Origin: a virus
Virus record (IMG/VR): IMGVR_UViG_3300027777_000023
Coordinates: 1 to 64,000 of that record
Length of the DNA: 64,000 nucleotides
Strand: one strand, 5' to 3'
In this document: positions 22,601 to 29,802 of the stretch, in pieces
Layout of the letters: each line of letters starts with the position of its first letter
Numbering within the stretch: the first letter of the stretch is position 1
The notes under the pieces: model-generated
Told to the model about the DNA's origin: nothing
What the model saw: only the letters and a program-made list of their open reading frames with translations
The model's database searches: none
Translations under genes and position numbers: made by a program

Positions 22601-22878
22601 ACACAGCCACAGCAAAAGCTGACTATTGGGGACGAACTCATGATGGTCAATACCTAACATCTGGCAGGTATTATTATGGAGGCTACTACGTCTTTGGGTT
22701 GGATGGCTACAATTATGTAGTTGATGCGTACGTGAATAGCGGCACACCGATCGACATTGCTCGAGCTGACTACTGGGGACTAACTCATGATGGGCAGTTT
22801 GAATCATCGGACAGATGGTATTGTGGTGGAATTTATGTCGGTAATAGCAATGACTATTTGACTAGCTCCTGCGGATAA
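13672..22878 (+). CDS. Giant multidomain virion adhesin with Ig-like, CarboxypepD-like and Fn3 repeats, 3068 aa
   Basis: Residues 1-330 begin with the shared YPF/YPL domain. About 664-1165 hold five putative-Ig (He_PIG-type) repeats, each with LP-x-GL...TG-x-I/L-x-G. About 1173-1340 are two CarboxypepD-regulatory-like modules (PVAGVLI...T-x-DDGSYTL). From about 1337 there are some 17 fibronectin type III repeats with APTI-S-I, NGG-ITNYEYS and GLTNGT-Y-V-LRA-N-x-G. The last Fn3 copy breaks off and is followed by two YWG/THDGQ repeats and a TAA. These modules are typical of surface-binding virion proteins. The next ORF continues in the same frame with the missing half of the Fn3 module. Confidence 0.8.
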   Translation: MASQEYLTANSLTSYPFKTRRPTSLVGHPIEDDWFYDIQFTSFVPGIRQVYVASIEKTLSGELIVSFGNAETDEIIPQPVEIASVELVNHYRNSVKSFASSTGARFAVKLIFGPGLLEKTAFNQTYTKAEAELTSAAVVLSAPRVNSLSFKAYDGGELLHVASYMFPEVPYVQPRYNSTFTLYSIHSGDLSVDADSGAGLYDACPAPGAITDVYTINTITPNDTGALFINTSPCYTLNTLTSNDEILLGEYLTPYRDFTIHTGPTTTDTFDAVDAEHSLVLQNFCKPKCPPENLAAFAYYLNRVTDGAAELTKIATSNVETRGRGRSNVQIFTADAFCVNGDDTFVRCSDPAITESYISCGAKFIKYFHEARTLQISYDNVTVRNYTIVEVLDDNSVRLSSSPTQSGNALSFRVIDNGVISNMNCAAAGYNSDAQTYLQPYFKVKHTTSEAFNSAGEYVTYLAVSVVLFNPSKQTAQLQVFTDSGVSPLTRQGNFKIRTSQTVTSSTSGIVSIGCRDYAFVEVVYYIPCGVSGGSLAVNVFDITSSTHTQVGSSYSLNNIAGAPCLGTTLGETTLLRVTQPNSGSFSAEVNLAAGVNSVTFYGDTVDWLEFTPNYTEGKIRITAKHASSIASSKRYSVIYRSFGGDVSGVVSNIVIDYVALPEILSPIAATFSSQSPLRLSRKLNYTDTSPILQISADNMLSLSSDFPSDVFEYTSSSLPDGLVLDATTGKLTGQLTDPEILGGHNFTLTVSASNPAGAAVNPQLIYFLVVADDRPSLSFANPPENNVFALDNITIYGDVIQPFTLTTTGGPITHFSLYGDIPAGLTFNTSTGRILGKILATSSGSRDLQITASNVYGTSNSLSFTLDYTIYKSPEIVSPTSHTSLVLSAVDESTTVTPTLTVVATQVYGGTDNYAVGLVDAVRNHFSSTSLPPGFQIGLYTGKIYGKLTPGTIPTDSVKAKNYACEVLVSNPIGVSSLYINFSFFNAGLRPVINNLISGQVISLSRNRVYSSSDPLYRVAAINSPTSFDVVGLPAGLAINATGALIGMVDTSAYGGDYSLTVTAINATGISDEVHIQLRIPVNILSPVDGGSIVLTVNQAISSSVEILTCQFNDFTTATITTSTLPAGLSLSGTSITGTPSALGTSFVKLYATTENYGTAQITVQVKVVDVSYSISGNVSVLGGAPVAGVLITDGNTSATTRDDGSYTLNNCVVGSYNITASKPKHILTPRYRPVTVTSANLYNVNFTIEGPLRTVFGSVLNTDNLPVFGVLISEGSHTTKTDSFGQYALSVSRVGAAPITASLPYSIAIPASIALDDGVVDLFDQNFVVAIASPPKAPTLNSITLEDRKFVVNFTPPADDGGYAITNYLYNLNNTGYRSANPITTASPVEISGLTPGTTYTVSLRAFSQIGSGADSNSLTATAVGAASAPTINLITSSGPTSLRVQFTSPANDGGYAVVGYRYRLDSGDFVDVSDLAENSFTISGLSGGVRYSVILAAVTSVGIGDSSAPYAGVPLDVPHAPTIASITSASGQLFVNLVPPANNGGSPIINYRYTLNGGEGFIATRDNSSIVSIVGLMDGVSYSVTVAAVNAQGAGPFSASVAAVPQQSPYAPILTSIDAGDTTLVVNFTPPVLGASSVVSYSYSLDDGSTYQECIPPGTLSPVRIYGLTNGTSYAVRLRPTYSDLTYGATSNTLSSIPFTFPSAPTIDSIRPNNNALVVSYTAGDIIGGLPLTNYQYSLDAGTTWISRSPASTLSPLTISNLLNGTSYDVQLRALNSEGRGAASATTTATPYTLPAAPVLNSVLISSNAFVVEAIAPNNGGAAITNYAYSLDNGFNFIVFAPAVSAPPFTLPIADALVGTACRIRLRAINVLGQGPSSNTLTATFITVPAAPTISVIAPGNELAVVNFVPRSTGGSTITDYEYSIDNSPFISGDKTTSPIIINDLVNGRLYSIRVRATNIKGAGFASQAVSVTPRKAPDAPHIAAVTPGDSSLSITFTAPNDNGSPITKYAYSINNGATYTELPPESVNSPIVRSSLINGKNYTVKVKAYNEAGFGTPSTGYIVAPAGPAYAPSLTTLIPGNGSLTLAFNAPTNNGGSAVVGYQYSLNGDPFIASARLANSITIPGLVNGRSYSVTLRAITSYGPGATSLALSAIPRTTPDAPVITELLDFSRGLGSTEYNIPVGSKAFVIKFTAPADGGSPITNYKYTLDAAATEFNPAKTTDAPFVILDSSIAEGFPYSVTIFARNSLGYGPVSNTVTYTPGTPSAPAITSIVAENNQLKIYFTPPVSDGGSSILTYSYKLTPEQYPQRIYPFNTTSPITLNIGDAFFFLGTTFNISIAATNNLGFGKFSNVVAATAGLPGAVRIDNVDALTDGLKIYFTPPADNGNAAVINHEYSINSSSYILLDPPQAAIPGVFTITGLVKNTVYSISLRARNSVGVGKETTITATPGAASPPTLTYVTAAGSGKLIINFIPPITDGGSKIVNYQYSLDGGAYVSVSPPDVTNYITITGLTNGTNYAIRLRAVNEYGGFGIASTPIAGIPIASPSSPIIASVESITAFSIAINFTPPTDTGGTAITNYEYSLDGGNTFTSYESITSPIVVTGLDICSEIDVVLQATNIVGTGPNSNTVHVFAGRFLAPRLLDIYTIYEPTGAGVPDSIFIWENPPYNGLDVTLDRNQLDYSIDGGVNWLAYGNYYGGTLIQNSNFQPAPEGSDVLIRLSYSNYPVGLCPGLPSISGVYYKIGTPNSPTINSVVVSNEALTVNFSFNLKYSWEEPTPVTDVAYSLNGVDYVSSGTVTGPITISGLTNLVTYNITLRGVNAQGVGRPSQTTSAILLPAPTVVSVTSPSVSSLIVNFTAPIDPNGVITNYEYSTDGGSTWVLAGKITSPITITELTLGTSYDVCLRALALHGTSLPSIITQAIPGSPSAPVLLSVDNVGDLGLFLNFTPPVSFGPLPLAYYEYEIEDLGTYTDTATAKADYWGRTHDGQYLTSGRYYYGGYYVFGLDGYNYVVDAYVNSGTPIDIARADYWGLTHDGQFESSDRWYCGGIYVGNSNDYLTSSCG

Positions 22879-25800
22879 TAGATAATTTTTAATTATATGA
22901 GTTTCGAAATAATCAATGCTCCGTGGGCGGTACCCGATTTAGTTGAGGGGCACACATATTTGATACGTATGCGGGCCATTAATACTGGTGGGTACGCTGG
23001 ACCAGTTTCCTCTGACGGCTTTGGTGTTGTTGTGTTGGCTGCTTCTGCCCCAACAATAACTTCAGTCGTGGAAGCTGACCACCAGTTAACTATAAATTTT
23101 GACGCTCCCACAGATAACGGCAACCACGCTATAACCAACTATGAGTATAGCTTGGACGGAGGCATTACATACAGACCTTTCTCGCCTGCAAAGACCACTA
23201 GCCCATATACAATAACAGGGCTCACAAACTGGACGACTTATCTGATAAACCTTCGGGCGGTCAACTCTATAGGTTCAGGTAGAGCCTCAGAGCAGGCGCA
23301 CGGTCAGCCAGGACAACTACCTCCAACACCTACAATAACTAAAATAGAGGCCCGAGCCTATTATGGGTATTATCCTTTTTTTAATATATATTTCACACTA
23401 CCTGGCGATAACTTCGGAGGGAGTGTGTGGTATTACGAATATGCTATAAATGGTGGTCCCTTTTTATCTGGGGGGCTATATAGCGAATTGCATACTGCTA
23501 GCCCAATGACTGGGATATGGAAGATAGCCGGGCAGAGCTTGCTTGCATGTACAGATTATAGTATTGTTGTTCGCGGCGTGAACGGTTACGGGCCAGGGCA
23601 GGCATCCTCCGCAGTTGAGGTTAAGACTGCAGTACCTGCAGGTGCGCCGCAAATTACAAGTATTGTTGGTAGTGAGCATAAGATAACGGTGTATTTCACA
23701 CCCGGTGAGTTTGATTCGGTCTGTAATTCCTCGATTACTAATTATTCGTATAGCCTCGACGACGGAGCCACATTTATAGACCTAGACCCTGCCAGTGTTA
23801 TAAATCCTATCGTTATCGGAGGATTGCAGAATAGTGTATCTTATCCTGTACGCCTACGTAGTTTTAGTGTGGCTGGTTACAGTGAAGCGTCCGATACGGT
23901 TTATGGTGTACCTAATACACAATCAGGTCCCCCAGTAATAACATCTGCAGATGTCTCAGATACTTATGCGCTGATTTATTTTGATGCTCCTACTGATAAT
24001 GGTGGTGCCCCTATAGATGCCTACGAATATTCTATAGATGGTGGGTATACGTTTCATGCCAACAGCTCAGCAACAACTTCAAGCCCATTTAATATTGAGA
24101 AGCTTCAAAAAACTTCAACATATGGAGTACGTATTAGGGCTATAACCGCTGCAGGTCCTGGGATACCTTCAGAACTGTTCAGTATTACCACAATCACCAA
24201 ACCTGAGGCACCCACAATACTTAGTGTCACCCCAGGCGATCAATCCATAACTGTGGCCTTTAAAGAAGTAGCTAGCAGTGGAGGAGCCCCACTGACCGGA
24301 TACAAGTGTGTAATACATTCTCCGGGTTTAACTGGAGACCAGACTGTGATTGTTAACAGTATAACGAGCCCGATCGTGATTAATTCTGCTGCGAGCGTTT
24401 ATCTTGTGAATAGTCAAACATATACAATTAAGTTGTACGCCAGAAGCAAGGCGGGGTTTGGTGTAGGTGTTGACGGACCCGATGTAGTACCAGCAAGACC
24501 ACCAACAGCCCCAACAATAACAAACATATCTCAAGACAGCGGACATGTTAATATAACTTTCACACCGCCATCGTCCAACGGAGGTTCAATTATCACAGGG
24601 TATAAATACACCATCGATGACGGTACGACTTTTACTAATGTTATATATGGTACCCCAGGAGGACCAACAGGTAACGACGCATCTCTTTACACTATGGTGA
24701 AAATAGATTTATTGCCAAGAAATGCGGCGTATTCTGTTAAGATTGCGGCGGTCAATGGTGCAGGTATAGGCACGAACTCTAACTCTGCGGACATCACAGT
24801 GCTCTCTGTGCCATATTCTCCGAGAGACTTAGTACTTACCGTACTGAGCTCCTCATCAGTCAGTATAGGCTTTAACGCTCCATCAAATGACGGAGGTTCA
24901 GCCATAACAAACTATGAGTATAGTTTGAATAGAGGTATAGCGCCATTCATACCTGTCAGCCCTGCAACTGCAACCAGCCCCATCATTATAACTGGGCTGA
25001 CACAAGGAACCACATATAGCACAGTTATACGCGCTGTGAATAGTGTTGGAGCAGGCTATGTATCCAGTCCAATCGATATCAAGGCTGGTACGACCCCACA
25101 GGCACCAACAATAACAGCGGTGTCCAGTAATCTACCAACACTGCAGGTTAGTTTCACTGCACCTGTAGACGGTGGAGGATACACTATAAATAATTATCAG
25201 TACAGTATTGATGGCGGAAATACATACGCCACGCTATCCCCAGCAAATAATATATCTCCATTAACTATCACAAATGTTACAGTAGGTAATTCCTACACCG
25301 TCAAATTAAAGGCTGTTAACGCTCTAGGTGTTGGTCTGGCCTCGAACGGTATCACAGGAAAAGCCATATCTGCGCCGAGTGCACCTACGATAACCTCTGT
25401 AGTTGCGATTAATACACAATTAGCTATAAACTTCACACAACCAGCTAGCGATGGAGGAAGCACTATCACCAACTACGAGTATAGCTTGGATAACGGACTT
25501 ACATACTTAGACGCGGCCACATACGCAGCCTGGACCGGCCTCCCAAATCCTATAAATGTCTCTAATCTCAGGAATGGTGTCACGTACTCGGTACGTATCA
25601 GAGGCCGTAATGTGGGAGGCATTGGTGCTTTGTCGAACACAGTTACAGCCACACCAGCAACACTACCAAAAGCACCCAGGATCACTTCAACTTTGCCCAG
25701 TAACGGTAGAATAACTTTGAACATACAACCTCCAGCAGACACAGGTGGTGCCTCAATATTAGGATACAAGTACAGCTTATCTCCAGGTCCGGCGTCAGAA

Positions 25801-27170
25801 AAGATGCCATATATAATAACGTCTCCCATCAGCCTTCCAGGCACCAATGGACAAGCTTATGACATAAAAATTTGGGCGGTTAACCGTATGGGTGATAGTG
25901 TTGACTTTGCTTCCACCACCGCCACACCATTGTCAGCCTCGATTAACGCACCAACCATAACAAATATTGCTGCTGGTGACGGAAGTATTGTTGTGACCTA
26001 TTCGATGGTTGCAGGAACTTTGGAGGGGACACCACTAACGAACTACAAGTATAGTGTTGACGGTGGGACTACATACACAGCCCTCAACCCATCAAACGCA
26101 GCGCTATCAGGATCATTCACAGTGTCAGGTCTCAACAATGAAGCCGTATATACTGTAAAGATGCGGGCAGTCAATGCCGCCGGTGACGGAGTACAATCAG
26201 CTGGAGTTCAGGCTACCCCCAGAGGAGCACCCTCAACACCAACAATAACTAGTGTGGTTGCCGGAAATCAGTCACTCGCATTAAATTTTACACAGCCCGC
26301 GTCTCCAAAAGCTGCCGTTACGAACTATGAGTATAGTTTAAACGGAGGCGATACATACATTGCGCGCTCCCCGGCATCTATCTTGTCGCCCTTAGTCATT
26401 ACCGGATTAACAAATGGCGTTACATGTGTTGTAAGACTTCGGTCTCTAAACGCTAACGGATTACCGAGCGCCACGGCAGCCGAACCTCCAACAAATGCAA
26501 ATGATTGCAAACCAGGAACAGCGCTAACTCTTACCGATATTCCAGAAATAACGGCCATAGCGGCTGACGAGCATCAGCTTACTATAACCTACAGTATGCC
26601 TCAGCTGCTTGTAACTGTAGCAAACATATTAAACCATAAATATAGTTTAGATAATGGTGTAACTTGGACAGCCTTAGCGCCAGCAAGAACCGCACTCACA
26701 GACACATTTACCGTAACCGGGTTGATAAATTTTAAAGACTATGAGCCAAGAATGAAGGCTGTGAACGCTTTGGGTGACGGTTATATGTCGGTGGGGTATT
26801 GGCTAAAGCGCCCAACTGGACCGCCACCTGTCTATGAAACAATAACAAACGATAACTACGGTACCGTGTATCGCAGATTTAATAACGCCGTATCGGGACA
26901 ACCTCCGTTCTTTTTGATTGAGATTACACTGAAGCCGTTTGAGTATCCTGGAGCAATCAAAACTTCAGAGATCAGTTTGGACGGTGGTACAACTTGGCGT
27001 ACCATACTACCATTCACAAATCAAACCGGGACTACCTATTATTTGGCTCAATACGACTCTCGCAGCCCTTATCAGTATGCATATATCACTGACCCTGACC
27101 CAGAAGCTGTTCGTAGAATTGGTCTACGCACAATTAACGACAAGGGCACCTCAGCTGCACTATACGTAGA
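17680..27170 (+). repeat. Tandem Fn3-coding repeat array across two ORFs
   Basis: About 30 modules of roughly 270 bases follow one another in the ORFs at 13672 and 22897. Short DNA words recur in each, such as those encoding ITNYEYSLDGG and GLTNGTTY. Copies differ at the base level, so the array looks old rather than freshly amplified. The modules near 21600-21900 and 26800-27200 are degenerate. Confidence 0.8.
22618..22878 (+). repeat. Two-copy YWG/THDGQ repeat, 147-bp period
   Basis: The ADYWG-x-THDGQ...R-Y/W-Y-x-GG-x-Y block begins at 22618 and again at 22765, a spacing of 49 codons. It interrupts the last Fn3 module of the 3068-residue protein and ends at its stop codon. The two DNA copies share long identical words with scattered changes. 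Confidence 0.75.
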
Positions 27171-27966
27171 TATTACAGAACCGCTCACCTACGCACCCTT
27201 CCCTACAATACTTGGGACGCGCTGGGAAATTCCTGCAGGTGCAGCTGCGTTAGAGCAGTTGGTTGTCAGCGTGGACCTTGGCGACTCGCAGCTAACCCGA
27301 TTAACAAAACTTAAAGACTGCTACTTGCGCGTTGTGCGGCAGAACGGTAATTACACATTACCATGGCCGTGGCCAGACCCAGCTGTTTTCCTATCGCTAG
27401 AAAATCGCAAACTTGGAAGCGCAGAAACCCGCATAGATTTGCCTCCGCTAACCGCAGCAAAAGATAGAGTCATTACAGGCCTCTACATACGGGCAACCAG
27501 TCATAACGAGCGGGGCTACTCCCATACCGCGACGTATCCTCTCCCGGCAGATTTACCATGGATGCAGCGTCCCGTATTTGTGGTATCCAGACCAAATGCC
27601 GCAGGTTCAAGTTTGGTCTCTTTTACGCAAATACTGAATGGTGTTCAGATATATCCATTCACAGTTGCTTCGTATACGATAGTGTATTCCGTTGATGGTG
27701 GTCCTTGGTTAAATTTCCGAGCCAACCCCACATTTTCCGTGTCGGCTAATTCTTCACACATCATAAGGACAGCTATATTTGAAAATGGTCAACCGTCTTG
27801 TCACGTAATCGCCTGCGTATTACCTGCACCAGACGGAATTATGAGCTACCCTCAAGGATATGTTTCGCCACGCATCTGGAGCAATTATCCAGAGCCCGCA
27901 ATGCTCACACCGTCCAACGTCATCGACAATTATATTCCATTCAATCCATTTGATTTATCGACCTAG
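22897..27966 (+). CDS. Large Fn3-repeat virion protein, 1689 aa (probable continuation of upstream ORF)
   Basis: The protein opens with the second half of an Fn3 module (LVEGHTYLIRMRAINTGG-Y), which has no first half in this ORF. It then carries about 13 further Fn3 repeats and two degenerate ones, ending in a distinct C-terminal beta region (about residues 1320-1689). It is in the same reading frame as the 3068-residue ORF, separated by TAA, TAG and five sense codons. The parts could be one ancestral protein of about 4760 residues now made as two chains, or joined by readthrough. ATG at 22897 has no Shine-Dalgarno sequence. Confidence 0.75.
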   Translation: MSFEIINAPWAVPDLVEGHTYLIRMRAINTGGYAGPVSSDGFGVVVLAASAPTITSVVEADHQLTINFDAPTDNGNHAITNYEYSLDGGITYRPFSPAKTTSPYTITGLTNWTTYLINLRAVNSIGSGRASEQAHGQPGQLPPTPTITKIEARAYYGYYPFFNIYFTLPGDNFGGSVWYYEYAINGGPFLSGGLYSELHTASPMTGIWKIAGQSLLACTDYSIVVRGVNGYGPGQASSAVEVKTAVPAGAPQITSIVGSEHKITVYFTPGEFDSVCNSSITNYSYSLDDGATFIDLDPASVINPIVIGGLQNSVSYPVRLRSFSVAGYSEASDTVYGVPNTQSGPPVITSADVSDTYALIYFDAPTDNGGAPIDAYEYSIDGGYTFHANSSATTSSPFNIEKLQKTSTYGVRIRAITAAGPGIPSELFSITTITKPEAPTILSVTPGDQSITVAFKEVASSGGAPLTGYKCVIHSPGLTGDQTVIVNSITSPIVINSAASVYLVNSQTYTIKLYARSKAGFGVGVDGPDVVPARPPTAPTITNISQDSGHVNITFTPPSSNGGSIITGYKYTIDDGTTFTNVIYGTPGGPTGNDASLYTMVKIDLLPRNAAYSVKIAAVNGAGIGTNSNSADITVLSVPYSPRDLVLTVLSSSSVSIGFNAPSNDGGSAITNYEYSLNRGIAPFIPVSPATATSPIIITGLTQGTTYSTVIRAVNSVGAGYVSSPIDIKAGTTPQAPTITAVSSNLPTLQVSFTAPVDGGGYTINNYQYSIDGGNTYATLSPANNISPLTITNVTVGNSYTVKLKAVNALGVGLASNGITGKAISAPSAPTITSVVAINTQLAINFTQPASDGGSTITNYEYSLDNGLTYLDAATYAAWTGLPNPINVSNLRNGVTYSVRIRGRNVGGIGALSNTVTATPATLPKAPRITSTLPSNGRITLNIQPPADTGGASILGYKYSLSPGPASEKMPYIITSPISLPGTNGQAYDIKIWAVNRMGDSVDFASTTATPLSASINAPTITNIAAGDGSIVVTYSMVAGTLEGTPLTNYKYSVDGGTTYTALNPSNAALSGSFTVSGLNNEAVYTVKMRAVNAAGDGVQSAGVQATPRGAPSTPTITSVVAGNQSLALNFTQPASPKAAVTNYEYSLNGGDTYIARSPASILSPLVITGLTNGVTCVVRLRSLNANGLPSATAAEPPTNANDCKPGTALTLTDIPEITAIAADEHQLTITYSMPQLLVTVANILNHKYSLDNGVTWTALAPARTALTDTFTVTGLINFKDYEPRMKAVNALGDGYMSVGYWLKRPTGPPPVYETITNDNYGTVYRRFNNAVSGQPPFFLIEITLKPFEYPGAIKTSEISLDGGTTWRTILPFTNQTGTTYYLAQYDSRSPYQYAYITDPDPEAVRRIGLRTINDKGTSAALYVDITEPLTYAPFPTILGTRWEIPAGAAALEQLVVSVDLGDSQLTRLTKLKDCYLRVVRQNGNYTLPWPWPDPAVFLSLENRKLGSAETRIDLPPLTAAKDRVITGLYIRATSHNERGYSHTATYPLPADLPWMQRPVFVVSRPNAAGSSLVSFTQILNGVQIYPFTVASYTIVYSVDGGPWLNFRANPTFSVSANSSHIIRTAIFENGQPSCHVIACVLPAPDGIMSYPQGYVSPRIWSNYPEPAMLTPSNVIDNYIPFNPFDLST

Positions 27967-27979
27967 TCTTCTCCTGTAC

Positions 27980-28007
27980 TTGACCTGGAACTGCACGATG
28001 CTATAAT
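27980..28007 (+). promoter_or_regulatory. Strong sigma70-type promoter with leaderless geometry
   Basis: TTGACC (27980-27985), 16-bp spacer, TATAAT (28002-28007) with an extended -10 TG. This is the best consensus match seen here. The ATG at 28015 lies 7 bases beyond the -10, so the transcript would start at the initiation codon. Confidence 0.7.
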
Positions 28008-28014
28008 TTGACTT

Positions 28015-29064
28015 ATGGCGATTATCGCACTACATCCTAATAATAAAAATCAGTATAGAAAGTATCCACTGAAACAAGGAAGTGACTTTGTTTCCACTGA
28101 TGGGTATGTTGTTCCTGACGATCTGGTAGTCAATTGCTCCATAACATCAATCTACGGAAAGCACAGGGTTTACATAAAACAAATAATGTTTAAAGAACTT
28201 GTCGCCCGTATAGCTGTGGCGTCTGTTCTGGACGATGTGTTGCTTGGTGTTTTTTCTGGAGAAGTTTCAGACGACTTCACTACTATAACTCTTCAACCGT
28301 TTGTTCGGTTTGTATTTGGTACTATTACATTAGGCTCATTAACCTCACTAACCGCAATAACAAGAGTTCTAAATTTCAGCAATCCTCTCATGGGTGGAAA
28401 ATCTGAGCTAGAAGAGTCTACAATATTTTGTTATACTCCGCCCGCAGTCAAAAGTATTCGAGATAAAAAGAATAACGAGCTTAGAGGAGACGTCAACTTC
28501 GGTGTGTTGACCTCGTTAACAAAAACTACAGATCAGCAAACAAAATCCACAAAGTTTACAGCATTGTATCCTGACACAGTATTTAATCTGTCTGATAAGT
28601 CTTCATATATAGGCACATGCCCTAACCCCGTAATTAAAAACATTAACGGAGTTGAGCCGCACCCTTCAGGAGTCGCGAGCCCAGTTAATGACGGTAACAT
28701 ATACATTGTTGGTGTTAAACCTGTGATCTTTTATGGTGTCGCTGGGGAGTTAGATGCCGGTACCGCAGGCGGCACTGTTCGTGTTGTTACGGATGGCGTC
28801 ACACTCGACAGCTTGTGTACGCAACGCCACAAGCTGCTTCCTCCTGTAGATGTTTCAGGTTTTACGTTGGACACTTCTGAGTTTAAAAATAAATATTATA
28901 GCAAACCTAATTTACCGGCGCACCCAGAAGGCTCAGCAAATTATCCATTACCGAGACCTGCACGCCTGGCCAGTAATTTTAACGCTACCACAAAACCCGA
29001 ATACTATTACTGGCCGCAATTTGTAAAACCAGAGTATTATCAGTATTGGGTTTCTGAGGAATAA
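28015..29064 (+). CDS. Virion protein with shared YPL N-terminal domain, 349 aa
   Basis: Starts HPNNKNQYRKYPLKQGSDF, then VPDDLVVNCSI and HRVYIKQI, the same order of elements as in the 12766, 29077 and 29803 products. The block IKNINGVEPHPSG (about residues 206-218) matches INGVVPDPLSG of the 12766 protein. The C-terminal 60 residues are rich in Tyr and Pro. Its own promoter restarts transcription after the giant ORFs. Probably a tail-surface component. Confidence 0.6.
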   Translation: MAIIALHPNNKNQYRKYPLKQGSDFVSTDGYVVPDDLVVNCSITSIYGKHRVYIKQIMFKELVARIAVASVLDDVLLGVFSGEVSDDFTTITLQPFVRFVFGTITLGSLTSLTAITRVLNFSNPLMGGKSELEESTIFCYTPPAVKSIRDKKNNELRGDVNFGVLTSLTKTTDQQTKSTKFTALYPDTVFNLSDKSSYIGTCPNPVIKNINGVEPHPSGVASPVNDGNIYIVGVKPVIFYGVAGELDAGTAGGTVRVVTDGVTLDSLCTQRHKLLPPVDVSGFTLDTSEFKNKYYSKPNLPAHPEGSANYPLPRPARLASNFNATTKPEYYYWPQFVKPEYYQYWVSEE

Positions 29065-29076
29065 TTAATACCTTAT

Positions 29077-29796
29077 ATGTCTATCTATAATCCATTATCG
29101 TGGCAGAGCGAACATGCGCTGTCCGGCTTCCCATTTGATGTTGAGCTGGATATCCGTGACTTTATAGTGGACGCACAATTTGTACAATTTGATGGATTTA
29201 TACCTGTATTGAATTACGCGTATGTAGAGTTAGATAGAATTAGGCTGTCGATAACATTCGATAGTGGTACGCAATCGTCTATAGAGTTTTTAAGGGCAGC
29301 TTATTTGCGCGATGGAGGTTATCGCAGTCTTCGCATATACACAACTAGCGGAGATCGATATCTGGGCACAATTACCTTTGGATCCGGGGCCTCTGTACTT
29401 TGGGAAAACTATATAGGACAAAAGCTGACATACGATCAGAGTTTTACAGTTAGCACTGTTCGTGGTATACCATCAAGAGATGCCGTCTACGCTCTCGACG
29501 GCAACTACGGAGACATCACCTTAGGTAGGACATATCAGGATTCCACTATATTCTATAATGTGAGTGAGGATTTAAACGCTGTAACATTTAATGCTGTTGG
29601 AGGACACTCCGTTGCTGACGACGCAAAACCTGAAGGATTAAGAAAAATAAATCTAGTTACACCCTTAAACAATAATATCAATCTAGCATCAAACGATGTA
29701 ATCAAAATATCTTCGTTTAATTCTCAGTCTTTAACTGTCGATCTTGTGTCGGGTAGCGTATCGAAAGCGTTTGCCGTACCTTCACTAGTAACTTAA
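29077..29796 (+). CDS. Virion protein with shared N-terminal domain, 239 aa
   Basis: The N-terminus (NPLSWQSEHALSGFPFDVELDIRDFIVDAQF) is a divergent form of the shared domain, with FPF in place of YPL. The middle has VYALDGNYGDITLG, which parallels the INGV...L block of its paralogs. Beta-rich throughout, no enzymatic motif. It is 12 bases after the previous stop and 6 before the next start. Confidence 0.6.
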   Translation: MSIYNPLSWQSEHALSGFPFDVELDIRDFIVDAQFVQFDGFIPVLNYAYVELDRIRLSITFDSGTQSSIEFLRAAYLRDGGYRSLRIYTTSGDRYLGTITFGSGASVLWENYIGQKLTYDQSFTVSTVRGIPSRDAVYALDGNYGDITLGRTYQDSTIFYNVSEDLNAVTFNAVGGHSVADDAKPEGLRKINLVTPLNNNINLASNDVIKISSFNSQSLTVDLVSGSVSKAFAVPSLVT

Positions 29797-29802
29797 TATT
29801 TT

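Noticed and set aside
17680-27170. CRISPR-like direct repeats
   Set aside because: The periodicity is about 270 bases and follows protein modules; no short identical repeats with unique spacers are seen.
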